Source of the DNA: Paenibacillus pabuli
GTDB lineage: Bacteria; Bacillota; Bacilli; Paenibacillales; Paenibacillaceae
NCBI RefSeq assembly: GCF_023101145.1
Contig: NZ_CP073714.1
Span: 1,612,001-1,676,000, forward strand
Reading direction: 5' to 3'
Length of the DNA stretch: 64,000 nucleotides
A model generated the notes under the pieces. It saw only the letters and a program-made list of their open reading frames with translations. It did not search any database and was not told where the DNA came from. This document shows positions 18,662 to 26,257 of the stretch, one piece after another. Made by a program: the position numbers and the translations under genes. Every line of letters starts with the position of its first letter. Position 1 is the first letter of the stretch.

Positions 18662-19705
18662 ATGTATGATTTATTGGTTATCGGAGCTGGGCAAGCAGGC
18701 TTGGCAGCAGGTTACTATCTTCAGAGGTCGGGGTTAACCTTCTTAATCGTTGACGCTGCCTCATCTGTCGGGGAATCCTGGCGTAAACGGTACGATTCCT
18801 TGCGTCTTTTTACCCCGCGAATGTATGATGATTTACCCGGAATGCCTCTTAGTGGCAATAAAAATAGCTTGCCAAGCAAAGATGAAATTGCTAATTATTT
18901 TGAAAGATACGCTAAACAAATGGATCTTCCTATAAAGTTAAATTGTTTAATCACTCGTCTCTGGCAGCAAGAGGAGGTGTTCTATGCTGAAACTAATGAT
19001 GGAATGATTGAAGCGCGCAATATTATCGTTGCGACTGGACCTTTCCAGACCAAGCATGTTCCTCATTTTGCGAAGTCATTATCCAACAATGTAATTCAGC
19101 TTCATTCATCAGAGTATCAAAACCGCTCTCAATTGCTTCCTGGAACAACAGTAGTCGTAGGCGGAGGGAATTCAGGCGCCCAAATTGCTGTAGAGTTAGC
19201 ATCAGATGATAGACAAACCGTATACATATCCATAACTCGAAATATTACCTTTAGACCTTTGCATATCATGAAACGGAGTATATTCTGGTATTTTGAAAAG
19301 CTCGGAATATTACGTGCAAGTGCAGATCATATGGTCGGAAAATGGTTACGAAATCAGCCTGAGTACGTATATGGCTATGAGTTAAAAGAGTTGATCATTA
19401 AAGGGCAAGTTAACAAGCGTCCACGTGCTATAAATGCAATAGATAACCGCATCCTGTATGAGGACGGTAGTGAGACACGAATAGATAATATTATCTGGGC
19501 GACGGGGTTTAAACGAAATGATGGTTGGATTGATATCACTACTGCTTTTGATTCCCAAGGTGGAATTTTACACGAGAGAGGCGTATCACCGGTTGCTGGA
19601 CTGTATTTTGTAGGGCTGCCTTGGCAAACATCACGGGGTTCAGCACTGTTGGGATGGGTTAGATACGATGCTCAGAGGATCGTGAATCATGTCATTCAAA
19701 GGTAA
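18662..19705 (+). CDS. flavin-dependent monooxygenase (CzcO-like)
   Basis: A 347-residue FAD/NADPH oxidoreductase. The N-terminal Rossmann motif is VIGAGQAGLAAGYYL (FAD); a second dinucleotide motif, VVVGGGNSGAQIAVEL (NADPH), lies near residue 165; and IIWATGF near residue 275 is the third conserved site. These fit the CzcO/YpdA-like flavin-containing monooxygenase group that oxidises small N- or S-containing compounds. Despite the CzcO name, a metal role is not implied. ATG 18662 has GGAGAGGA just upstream. It is a single gene next to the AT-rich patch; the substrate cannot be told. Confidence 0.8.
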   Translation: MYDLLVIGAGQAGLAAGYYLQRSGLTFLIVDAASSVGESWRKRYDSLRLFTPRMYDDLPGMPLSGNKNSLPSKDEIANYFERYAKQMDLPIKLNCLITRLWQQEEVFYAETNDGMIEARNIIVATGPFQTKHVPHFAKSLSNNVIQLHSSEYQNRSQLLPGTTVVVGGGNSGAQIAVELASDDRQTVYISITRNITFRPLHIMKRSIFWYFEKLGILRASADHMVGKWLRNQPEYVYGYELKELIIKGQVNKRPRAINAIDNRILYEDGSETRIDNIIWATGFKRNDGWIDITTAFDSQGGILHERGVSPVAGLYFVGLPWQTSRGSALLGWVRYDAQRIVNHVIQR

Positions 19706-19777
19706 GACCACCATTGAGTAACTCTCGCACACGGGAGGCCGTTCCTTCATGGAGCGGCGTCTTCACACATTGGGATC

Positions 19778-20551
19778 TCATTTCGCAACAGTTGTTATTC
19801 CAAAAGTAGAAATATCGTCTCGAATGCTAAAGCGATATTCAAATTCATTACGGACAGTCACTCCATCAAATTCACTCTGGTTTACGTCGCGATCCAATAT
19901 GCCAATATCCTGAATCACGTCTTGCGCATCATTATATGTGTACTCGTTATTGGTTGTCAGAATAAGTGTAGCGATAGCAGTCAAAAAGATTCCACCCGTT
20001 GGTTCACTGACATCACCAGTCCTGTACAACCTGACGTCTTGAACTTTTTGATCTGAATTTAAATTACCAACCAATCGTAAATCATCATTGAATACATATT
20101 CGAAAGCGCCAGTGTCCTGACCTGATGATTCTTTCATATCCAAGCGGGTAATACTCAAACCATTTAGTCGGTATTTGCCCACGGCGCCATTAAACTTGTT
20201 TTTGAATTCGTCCGTGGTCATATGTAAGCCAGAGGCATTCGCTTGGTCTAGAGGTGCATAATCTTCCTCTGTTATAGCTGGGCCAGATTCGTGTTTCTCC
20301 GTCTGATGTGTCCCGGATGATTGCGGAGGATTTGAAGATAAAGCCAGCATGCCATACATTCCTATTGAAGCAATTACAAAACATGCCGCTGTTAGCATAA
20401 CATGCCTTACCGCTATTCGGTTATGTTTTCTTATGGATAAGACCATCAAAACAAGAAATACGAAGAAAGCCATAAAGCCTAGGATAAATAGTATTGTTAA
20501 CAGATATTGCAAATTCTCACCTCGTAATACATTGTTATTTCGTACCCTCAT
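19778..20551 (-). CDS. hypothetical membrane-anchored protein
   Basis: A 257-residue protein with two N-terminal hydrophobic helices (about 15-40 and 52-72) and a roughly 180-residue, mainly polar domain predicted outside. The soluble domain carries segments such as GLHMTTDEFKNKFN and YRLNGLSITRLDMK, seen in Bacillota proteins of unknown role. ATG 20551 has AAAGGA eight bases upstream; a TTG at 20512 preceded by AGGTGAG is an alternative. Flanking genes are unrelated, so it is probably a single-gene unit. Confidence 0.6.
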   Translation of the reverse strand: MRVRNNNVLRGENLQYLLTILFILGFMAFFVFLVLMVLSIRKHNRIAVRHVMLTAACFVIASIGMYGMLALSSNPPQSSGTHQTEKHESGPAITEEDYAPLDQANASGLHMTTDEFKNKFNGAVGKYRLNGLSITRLDMKESSGQDTGAFEYVFNDDLRLVGNLNSDQKVQDVRLYRTGDVSEPTGGIFLTAIATLILTTNNEYTYNDAQDVIQDIGILDRDVNQSEFDGVTVRNEFEYRFSIRDDISTFGITTVAK

Positions 20552-20756
20552 TATAGTGTTCCTTTGGAAAACTTTAAACCCGTACTTGCCATTTTAAAAA
20601 GGACTGCTGGCATACGGCTAGCTATTCTGTTACTTGTACACTAATGAAGACGAGCAGACTAAAGAGATGACCCCTATGTAATACAGGAACCATCTCTTAA
20701 GTGTGGTCTAATCTTCCTTTTAAGTGGCTGTCAGTTCGTTAGCTCTCAATCGCTAT

Positions 20757-21020
20757 CTAATCAGCCATGATCCAGACGATCTCGGCAATACGCACGAAGA
20801 ATTTTCTGTTTCTTTCCTCCAGTACCACATGGTCATGTTTAACAGTAACCACACATCCATCCAGTCTACCACGAGTCGTTTCCAGGATAACCACTTTTCC
20901 CACCAGGGACAGCAGAGTTTCGACTACGCAATGATCCACTGGATGAACGACAATGTTATGCGGCATGTGGGGCACATAATGTGAGTTAGCCATTGGATGC
21001 ATCATTGGATAATTATTCAA
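20757..21020 (-). CDS. YuzF-like DUF2642 protein
   Basis: An 87-residue protein ending in a DUF2642-type domain, with the pattern SLVGKVVILETTRGRLDG, VTVKHDHVVLEE and FFVRIAEIVWI. The N-terminus is Met/His/Asn/Pro-rich, like spore or surface-associated proteins of this group. TTG 21020 is favoured because GGGAGG lies seven bases upstream. B. subtilis YuzF has no settled function; I infer a sporulation link from the family only. Confidence 0.75.
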   Translation of the reverse strand: MNNYPMMHPMANSHYVPHMPHNIVVHPVDHCVVETLLSLVGKVVILETTRGRLDGCVVTVKHDHVVLEERNRKFFVRIAEIVWIMAD

Positions 21021-21155
21021 GAAAAAACCTCCCAAATCATTTATACGGTATCCTATGCGATTGCCTACCCAAACGAACTGGGCGTTTGCCTACTTTGGAA
21101 TCCGATCACAGAGTTTCGCTGAACAGCACATAAAAATTGATCTTCTTTTCATCTT

Positions 21156-21268
21156 CATTTCAGATTCCATTAAGGTAGCAAGGGTAAGATAAGTCTTGTA
21201 AACCCCTTCTCGTGTTAAATAGATGTGTGACTAGCCCTGTCGGATTGTCCGGCGGGGCACTTTTTTTC
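21156..21268 (+). ncRNA. structured RNA element, copy A
   Basis: About 110 bases closely matching 24838-24952. Between ATTAAGGTAGCA and ATAGATGTGTGACT, roughly 58 of 65 positions agree, including an unbroken AAACCCCTTCTCGTGTTA. It ends with the hairpin GCCCTGTCGGA-TTG-TCCGGCGGGGC (21234-21258) and a T-run. It lies before an AraC-type gene. It may be a riboswitch, an attenuator or a small RNA; the C-rich loop could pair with Shine-Dalgarno sequences. I do not recognise the class. Confidence 0.6.
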
Positions 21269-21330
21269 TTCATTTCATCGGTTAATGGTACAATAGTTAA
21301 ATACATAAATGCTAAACGGAGGGATGGTTC

Positions 21331-22242
21331 GTGGACTCCAGCCTGCATCCGCTGTTCAGACCCATTCAGATGAATGGGACAGTTAGAAACACGTATTATA
21401 TTGAGCAAATACCTTCAATTTCACTTATGGCTCATGTAGCCTGTTATTGGGAATCGGGTTCTATTCCGCACTTGGGGGAGCAAGATCAGGAACCTGTATC
21501 CGTGCCCGCTCGGGTATTGCCGGATGGCTGCACGGACATGCTGATTTCATACGACTCGGTCCGCTCGGCTCATTCCTACGCCTACTGTGGAAATTATTCA
21601 CATCCATTCGCTGTGCCTAAGGCATCTGATGTAAATCCTTCTGCAGATTACACATTTGGCGTACGTTTTTTTCCAGGTGGGGCGTACGTCTTTCACGGTT
21701 TGCCATTGGAAGGATTTACGGACATGCGAATTCCGCTTGAGGAGTGTTGGCCAGTCCGATTGAATGAGCTTCAGGAGCGGATGGCTGGAACAAAAACCTT
21801 TGAAGAACGAGTTCAGGTTATGAATGCCTATCTGAGTCCGCTGTCCGTGCAAACCAACACTTACGAGAATGATTTGATGAAGAACGCGTTGTATCGCATC
21901 TTTATCAATGGGGGACGTATGAGTGTCAGCGAGCTGGCAATGCGAGAGGTTGTCAGTGAACGCCAGCTGCATCGGAAGTTCGCAGAATGGGTTGGGATTA
22001 GTCCGAAGCGATTTAGTGAGGTGGTTCGTTTTCACCGTGTCCTGGGCAATATTCATCAGGGGCATGAGGTGGATGGGGCAGCACTGGCTCTGAATCATGG
22101 CTTTTTTGACCAAGCCCATCTGATTCGTCAATTCCGCAAGTTCTATGGAGATACCCCGCTGACAGCAGCCAAAGAGCATCATCTGATCTTGTCCGATTTG
22201 TACAATAAATCGGCTGGTCAATCCGTTATACTAAAAACGTGA
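21331..22242 (+). CDS. AraC-family transcriptional regulator
   Basis: A 303-residue regulator. The N-terminal half resembles the DUF6597 sensor domain of AraC proteins (YWESGS, VLPDGCTDMLIS, FGVRFFPGGAY). The C-terminal AraC domain has two helix-turn-helix units, MSVSELAMREVVSERQLHRKF and a GFFDQAHLIRQFRKFYGDTP segment. GTG 21331 follows CGGAGGGA. It lies just upstream of a DinB-family gene (27 bases), so the two probably form an operon. RNA element A precedes it and may control it. The inducer is unknown. Confidence 0.85.
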   Translation: MDSSLHPLFRPIQMNGTVRNTYYIEQIPSISLMAHVACYWESGSIPHLGEQDQEPVSVPARVLPDGCTDMLISYDSVRSAHSYAYCGNYSHPFAVPKASDVNPSADYTFGVRFFPGGAYVFHGLPLEGFTDMRIPLEECWPVRLNELQERMAGTKTFEERVQVMNAYLSPLSVQTNTYENDLMKNALYRIFINGGRMSVSELAMREVVSERQLHRKFAEWVGISPKRFSEVVRFHRVLGNIHQGHEVDGAALALNHGFFDQAHLIRQFRKFYGDTPLTAAKEHHLILSDLYNKSAGQSVILKT

Positions 22243-22268
22243 GAATAATAGTAAAGGAGATATCATAT

Positions 22269-22757
22269 ATGAATGGAACATTGCAAATTCGGGATCATCT
22301 GCTCCGTGAATTGGAGACGGGAGTACGTACAGGGGCGAGCTTGATCCGCCTGATCCGACCAGAAGATTGGGCTTATCGCCCGCAGGACAATATGCGTTCG
22401 TTGGTAGAACTGGTCCATCATTTTATTCAGATCACCGCGTCGGACCTTGCGATTATGCAGGAGAAGAGTGAAGCGGAGGTTGGTTTGGTAGAGAATAGCC
22501 TGGCAGGGATCGAGGATATCGAAAAACTAGAGGCAACACTGTGGAGCAATTTGGAAGCCTACAAGGCTTATATTGTATCACTGAGCGAAGAGGATCTGTT
22601 GAACCGCTCAACCAAAGCTTTCTATATGGAGCATGGTCATTTGCAGGCTCAATGGCAGATTGAGACGCTAACACATGTATTCCATCACCGTTCACAGTTG
22701 TATAATTACCTCAAACAGCAGGGGCATGAGTTGAACTTTTTCATGCTGTATGCTTAG
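22269..22757 (+). CDS. DinB-family protein
   Basis: A 162-residue four-helix protein of the DinB/YfiT metal-binding superfamily. The metal-site histidines seem to be in SLVELVHHFIQI (near residue 45) and LTHVFHHRSQLYNYLK (near 140), the typical two positions. Many relatives act as thiol-dependent transferases (bacillithiol S-transferases). AAGGAGATA precedes ATG 22269. It probably shares a transcript with the AraC gene. A terminator follows at 22788. Confidence 0.85.
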   Translation: MNGTLQIRDHLLRELETGVRTGASLIRLIRPEDWAYRPQDNMRSLVELVHHFIQITASDLAIMQEKSEAEVGLVENSLAGIEDIEKLEATLWSNLEAYKAYIVSLSEEDLLNRSTKAFYMEHGHLQAQWQIETLTHVFHHRSQLYNYLKQQGHELNFFMLYA

Positions 22758-22787
22758 TAATCTTAAAATATATGTTTCATGTAAGTA

Positions 22788-22817
22788 GCTTCGCCGGATG
22801 ATCTGGCGGGGCTTTTT
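22788..22817 (+). terminator. terminator after the DinB gene
   Basis: GCTTCGCCGGA-TGA-TCTGGCGGGGC with three G-U pairs, followed by TTTTTG. Confidence 0.75.
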
Positions 22818-22933
22818 GATTACTTTAGTCTAGCATCTCTATCAAAATGGACGTTATCACACGGTCATTTTACCGTTACATTAATAGATTCCAAGCATAG
22901 AATACCGTATCAAAGCAAAAGGAGGTGATTTCC

Positions 22934-23221
22934 ATGGCCATCCTTTTACCGCAACAGTTCTATGCTTTGGCTGCAAGCGTGGGTAAATCGTATTATGAGA
23001 ACCTTGCTGGGGGCACGAATGCCAGCATCACAGTGAACAATAATGGTCCGTTCCCGGTAGACCTGGTTGTGACTCGTGTTGATGCTCCAGTGATCACGTA
23101 TTTGATCCCTGCTGGCAACAGCCTTACGTTGTCTGTTGATTTGCTGCTCGTAGCTGCTTTGTTGACGACTCCGTCAGGTGCTTCAACAGGCACGATTCAA
23201 ATCGCAACAGCTGATTTCTAA
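22934..23221 (+). CDS. small beta-rich protein, possible spore-appendage-like subunit
   Basis: A 95-residue protein without cysteines. ATG 22934 follows AAGGAGGTGA with good spacing. The core alternates hydrophobic and polar residues: ASITVNNNGPFPVDLVV, then YLIPAGNSLTLSV, a pattern similar to the small beta-sandwich subunits of Bacillus endospore appendages (DUF3992, Ena). The match is by pattern only; the Ena proteins I know have N-terminal cysteines, which are missing here. A terminator follows immediately, so it is a one-gene unit. Confidence 0.5.
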   Translation: MAILLPQQFYALAASVGKSYYENLAGGTNASITVNNNGPFPVDLVVTRVDAPVITYLIPAGNSLTLSVDLLLVAALLTTPSGASTGTIQIATADF

Positions 23222-23241
23222 TGAATGCAGCATGCTTTGTG

Positions 23242-23276
23242 AACCTCTGTCGGACAGGTTGTCGGCAGAGGTTTTT
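23242..23276 (+). terminator. terminator after the small beta-rich gene
   Basis: AACCTCTG and CAGAGGTT arms with CGGACA / TGTCGG inside, followed by TTTTT. Confidence 0.8.
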
Positions 23277-23396
23277 CTCCTTTTTTGTGGATGTATCTGG
23301 GATGGAAGTGATATTATACTATGGTATTTATAAATTTAAGTAGTTGTTATAAGAATGATCGATATTCTTATATCAAAACGAAAGGGAGATTGAATT

Positions 23397-24089
23397 TTGA
23401 AAAAGATGTTGTTGTACGTTTTAGGATTGACCTTGTGTTTAGCATTGTTCATGTCTCCGCACGCTTCGGATGCAGCCTCATCAATGAGTACTTTGGAGCT
23501 TGGAAATGGAGTCACTTATTATGGTGAAACCAAGAATGGCAAGCCTCATGGCTATGGAACGATGACCTGGGGAAAGAGCAAGACTTATAAGGGAAACTGG
23601 ATAGCAGGAAAACGTTCAGGACAAGGTACGTATAAAGTAGTTACACGTGGAGAGGACAGCATTACTGAGCTTAAATATGAGGGGTTCTGGAAGAATGATA
23701 AAAAAGAAGGGAAGGGTGAGTTGATTATTAAAGAAATTTCGCTGACAGGTGAAATGCAGGAAGCAAGAATCCAAACCGGAACATTTACGAAAGATCAGTG
23801 GATTACAGGGTATGAGGTTCGACATATTACTGTGGCAGACCCTCCTTATTCTTTTGTTTACAAGGATTCAAATATGAGTCTTAAAATTTTGGGAGATGCC
23901 GGAAATATTTTAGATGGATTGAAGGATGGTTATTTCTTTTCATTTACATATCAAAAAGGAAAAGTATACAAAGATGTCGGTGTTGGAGATGAATTCAGTC
24001 AGAAGCAATTTAGTTCTTTTATCAAAAGTGTAGAAAAAGAGATTAAGCCTCATATCAATCAGTTTGAGAAACTGGCTCAGAAATTATAG
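23397..24089 (+). CDS. secreted MORN-repeat protein
   Basis: A 230-residue protein with a signal peptide (MKKMLLYVLGLTLCLALFMS, cleavage near ASDAASS). At least two MORN repeats follow: YYGETKNGKPHGYGTMTW and YKGNWIAGKRSGQGTYK, and a third weaker YEGFWKNDKKEGKGEL. The C-terminal half is not recognised. TTG 23397 follows AAAGGGAGA. MORN repeats usually bind lipids or build surface scaffolds; the role is unknown here. It stands alone. Confidence 0.75.
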   Translation: MKKMLLYVLGLTLCLALFMSPHASDAASSMSTLELGNGVTYYGETKNGKPHGYGTMTWGKSKTYKGNWIAGKRSGQGTYKVVTRGEDSITELKYEGFWKNDKKEGKGELIIKEISLTGEMQEARIQTGTFTKDQWITGYEVRHITVADPPYSFVYKDSNMSLKILGDAGNILDGLKDGYFFSFTYQKGKVYKDVGVGDEFSQKQFSSFIKSVEKEIKPHINQFEKLAQKL

Positions 24090-24207
24090 CTATTAATTTT
24101 AGTAATATAATGGCTACACAAATTTTTGTTTACTAAGGCAGCTATTCGAGTAATTTATTGTAGAAGTACTAGTAGACTGATGTTGTGAAACAGGAGGTTA
24201 TTGGACG

Positions 24208-24729
24208 ATGAACAGAACAATTTTTCTTGAAACTGAGCGGCTCGTTTTCTCGACATGGAATGAAGAAGATCGTGCTCTGGCTTCTGCTCTATGGGGAGAT
24301 CCTGAAGTAACGAAGTGGATTAGCAGCAAAGGATTTCTGAGTGAGGATGAAGTGGAAGCACGGTTGACACAGGAAATAAAAAGGCAAGAAGAGGTGGGAG
24401 TGCAATATTGGCCCCTCTTTGAGAAAGATTCGGAAGTATTTGTGGGTTGCTGCGGTTTGCGCCCCTATTCTCCAGAAGAAGAGATATATGAACTGGGATT
24501 TCATCTTACCCGGGATCACTGGGGCAAGGGCTACGCCATGGAGGCGGCACGGGCGGTGATTGACTATGCATTTGGAGAACGGAAGGTTAAAGCGTTGTTT
24601 GCAGGGCATCATCCAGATAATGAAGTGTCACGTCACATGTTATCCAAGCTGGGGTTCCAATATGTACGCGATGAGCGATATGAACCGACAGGACTGATGC
24701 ACCCGTCCTATTTACTGAAAAAGGAGTAA
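24208..24729 (+). CDS. GNAT N-acetyltransferase
   Basis: A 173-residue acetyltransferase of the RimJ/RimL-like group. The start LETERLVFSTWNEEDRALASALW, the middle YELGFHLTRDHWGKGYAMEAARAVIDYAF with the acetyl-CoA loop, and the end HPDNEVSRHMLSKLGF are standard. CAGGAGGTT precedes ATG 24208. Target unknown. Confidence 0.85.
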   Translation: MNRTIFLETERLVFSTWNEEDRALASALWGDPEVTKWISSKGFLSEDEVEARLTQEIKRQEEVGVQYWPLFEKDSEVFVGCCGLRPYSPEEEIYELGFHLTRDHWGKGYAMEAARAVIDYAFGERKVKALFAGHHPDNEVSRHMLSKLGFQYVRDERYEPTGLMHPSYLLKKE

Positions 24730-24837
24730 TATATCGGCCATTCAGAGCAGTGCAAAGTCTTTAAATATATAGCTTGATTGAATGGATAGCAGGGGTGACC
24801 GTAATTTTTTGGTAAATGGGTTTTCATCGTTTTTTTA

Positions 24838-24952
24838 TTTCATTTTCAGCTTCTATTAAGGTAGCAGAGGTAAGATTATTTTTGTAAACCCCTTCTCGTG
24901 TTAGATAGATGTGTGACTGACCTCGCCGGACGCCGGTGAGGTATTTTTTTTG
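24838..24952 (+). ncRNA. structured RNA element, copy B
   Basis: The second copy of the element at 21156. Its terminator hairpin ACCTCGCCGG-ACG-CCGGTGAGGT (24920-24942) differs in sequence from copy A but keeps the pairing, so the structure is conserved. A run of T follows. The rhaD promoter lies just downstream (25022-25051), so copy B could be an independent small RNA or an upstream leader. Confidence 0.6.
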
Positions 24953-25002
24953 TTTTTTTCATAAAAAAACACATAAACAAACTTAAACAAAAATAAATGA
25001 AG

Positions 25003-25056
25003 TGTATTTATCTGTTTATTATTGACTTACAAAGATAAACAAAGGTATAATAAATG
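25003..25056 (+). promoter_or_regulatory. rhaD promoter with overlapping inverted repeat
   Basis: TTGACT (25022-25027), 18 bases, TATAAT (25046-25051). TGTTTAT upstream and ATAAACA within the spacer form an inverted repeat across the -35, with further AAACAAA repeats at 24972-24995. This looks like an operator for a repressor, perhaps DeoR type. Confidence 0.6.
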
Positions 25057-25117
25057 TGAAAAAAGGAACTTACTATGAACGTGACAGCCATTCTATTTTG
25101 ATCATAAGGAGAGAAGG

Positions 25118-25972
25118 ATGATGAACGTGACCCTTACTAACGAAACAATGCAGGCTGCTGGATTCCATATCCCATTTGTCCGTGAGATGGCGGAGATTAC
25201 TCAACATATGTGGAAAAACGGGTGGGATGAACGCAATGGCGGTAATGTCAGCTATTTGCTGGAGGAAGAGGAGGTCGCTCAATATATCGATATCAACCAT
25301 GTGACCCGCAAAATCAAACCAGCATTTTCGATGCATGAGCTGGCAGGCAAGTATGTTATCGTGACAGCTTCGGGCAAATATTTCAAAAATGTACTGGCTG
25401 ATCCAGAGAGCAATCTGGGGTTGCTGCGTGTATCGAAGGATGGAAAGGAGCTGGAAGTGCTTTGGGGGCTAAAGTCGGGGGCGAACCCAACGAGTGAATT
25501 GCCTACGCATGTTATGAGTCATATCGAGCGTCTGAAAGTTGACCCGAAACACCGGGTTGTGATGCACAACCATGCGACCAACGTGCTGGCAATGACCTTT
25601 ATCCACGAATTGGATGAACTGAAATTTACAAAGACGCTGTGGCAGATGTGTACCGAATGTGTTGTCGTATTCCCTGACGGTGTGGGTATTATTCCGTGGA
25701 TGGTGCCTGGATCGAATGAAATTGGACGGCAAACGGCTGAGAAAATGAAGGAATACCACGCAGTCATCTGGCCGCAGCATGGGATTTTTGGAACGGGTAC
25801 AACGATTGATGAAGCCTTTGGTCTTATCGAGACTATTGAGAAGGCAGCACAGGTGTATATGTTGGTTGCAGGTCATGAGATCAAACAGAGAATTACGGAT
25901 CAGCAGTTAGCTACACTGGCTCAGGCTTTCGGTGTCACTCCGCGTCCTGGTATATTGGGCACGGAGGTTTGA
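25118..25972 (+). CDS. rhaD: rhamnulose-1-phosphate aldolase
   Basis: A class II zinc aldolase splitting L-rhamnulose 1-phosphate to DHAP and L-lactaldehyde. Of 284 residues, [14 protein letters not shown] near residue 35, [10 protein letters not shown], the zinc site MHNHATN (around 148) and the [10 protein letters not shown] region (around 222) are visible. ATG 25118 and the next codon ATG 25121 are both possible. No rhaA, rhaB, rhaM or transporter lies near, so it is an orphan in this window. A terminator follows at 26020. Confidence 0.88.
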   Translation: MMNVTLTNETMQAAGFHIPFVREMAEITQHMWKNGWDERNGGNVSYLLEEEEVAQYIDINHVTRKIKPAFSMHELAGKYVIVTASGKYFKNVLADPESNLGLLRVSKDGKELEVLWGLKSGANPTSELPTHVMSHIERLKVDPKHRVVMHNHATNVLAMTFIHELDELKFTKTLWQMCTECVVVFPDGVGIIPWMVPGSNEIGRQTAEKMKEYHAVIWPQHGIFGTGTTIDEAFGLIETIEKAAQVYMLVAGHEIKQRITDQQLATLAQAFGVTPRPGILGTEV

Positions 25973-26019
25973 TGGATCGAGATCGAATAAAAGAAAGAGC
26001 TTCAACACAGCCTAATATG

Positions 26020-26062
26020 AATGGTCTTTGGTTTATTAAAACCGAAGGCCATTTCCTTTTTT
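26020..26062 (+). terminator. rhaD terminator
   Basis: AATGGTCTTTGGTTT pairs with AAACCGAAGGCCATT through G-U wobbles, followed by TTTTTTT. A second small hairpin, CGGCG/CGCCG, is at 26064-26079. Confidence 0.75.
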
Positions 26063-26257
26063 TCGGCGAACAAACGCCGTTTTGATTCAAAAAAGTTCAA
26101 AAAGCTAATAAAGCGAGGCTTTGTTATCCATTATTGAATCGTAGGATGCATTATCACACGCTGGCGAAATTCGGGTGAAATGACGTATTGTCAACGGCTC
26201 GGCGATTTTGCATAATAACAATGCTTCACAGATGAAAGACGGAAGGAAGTTATGATC

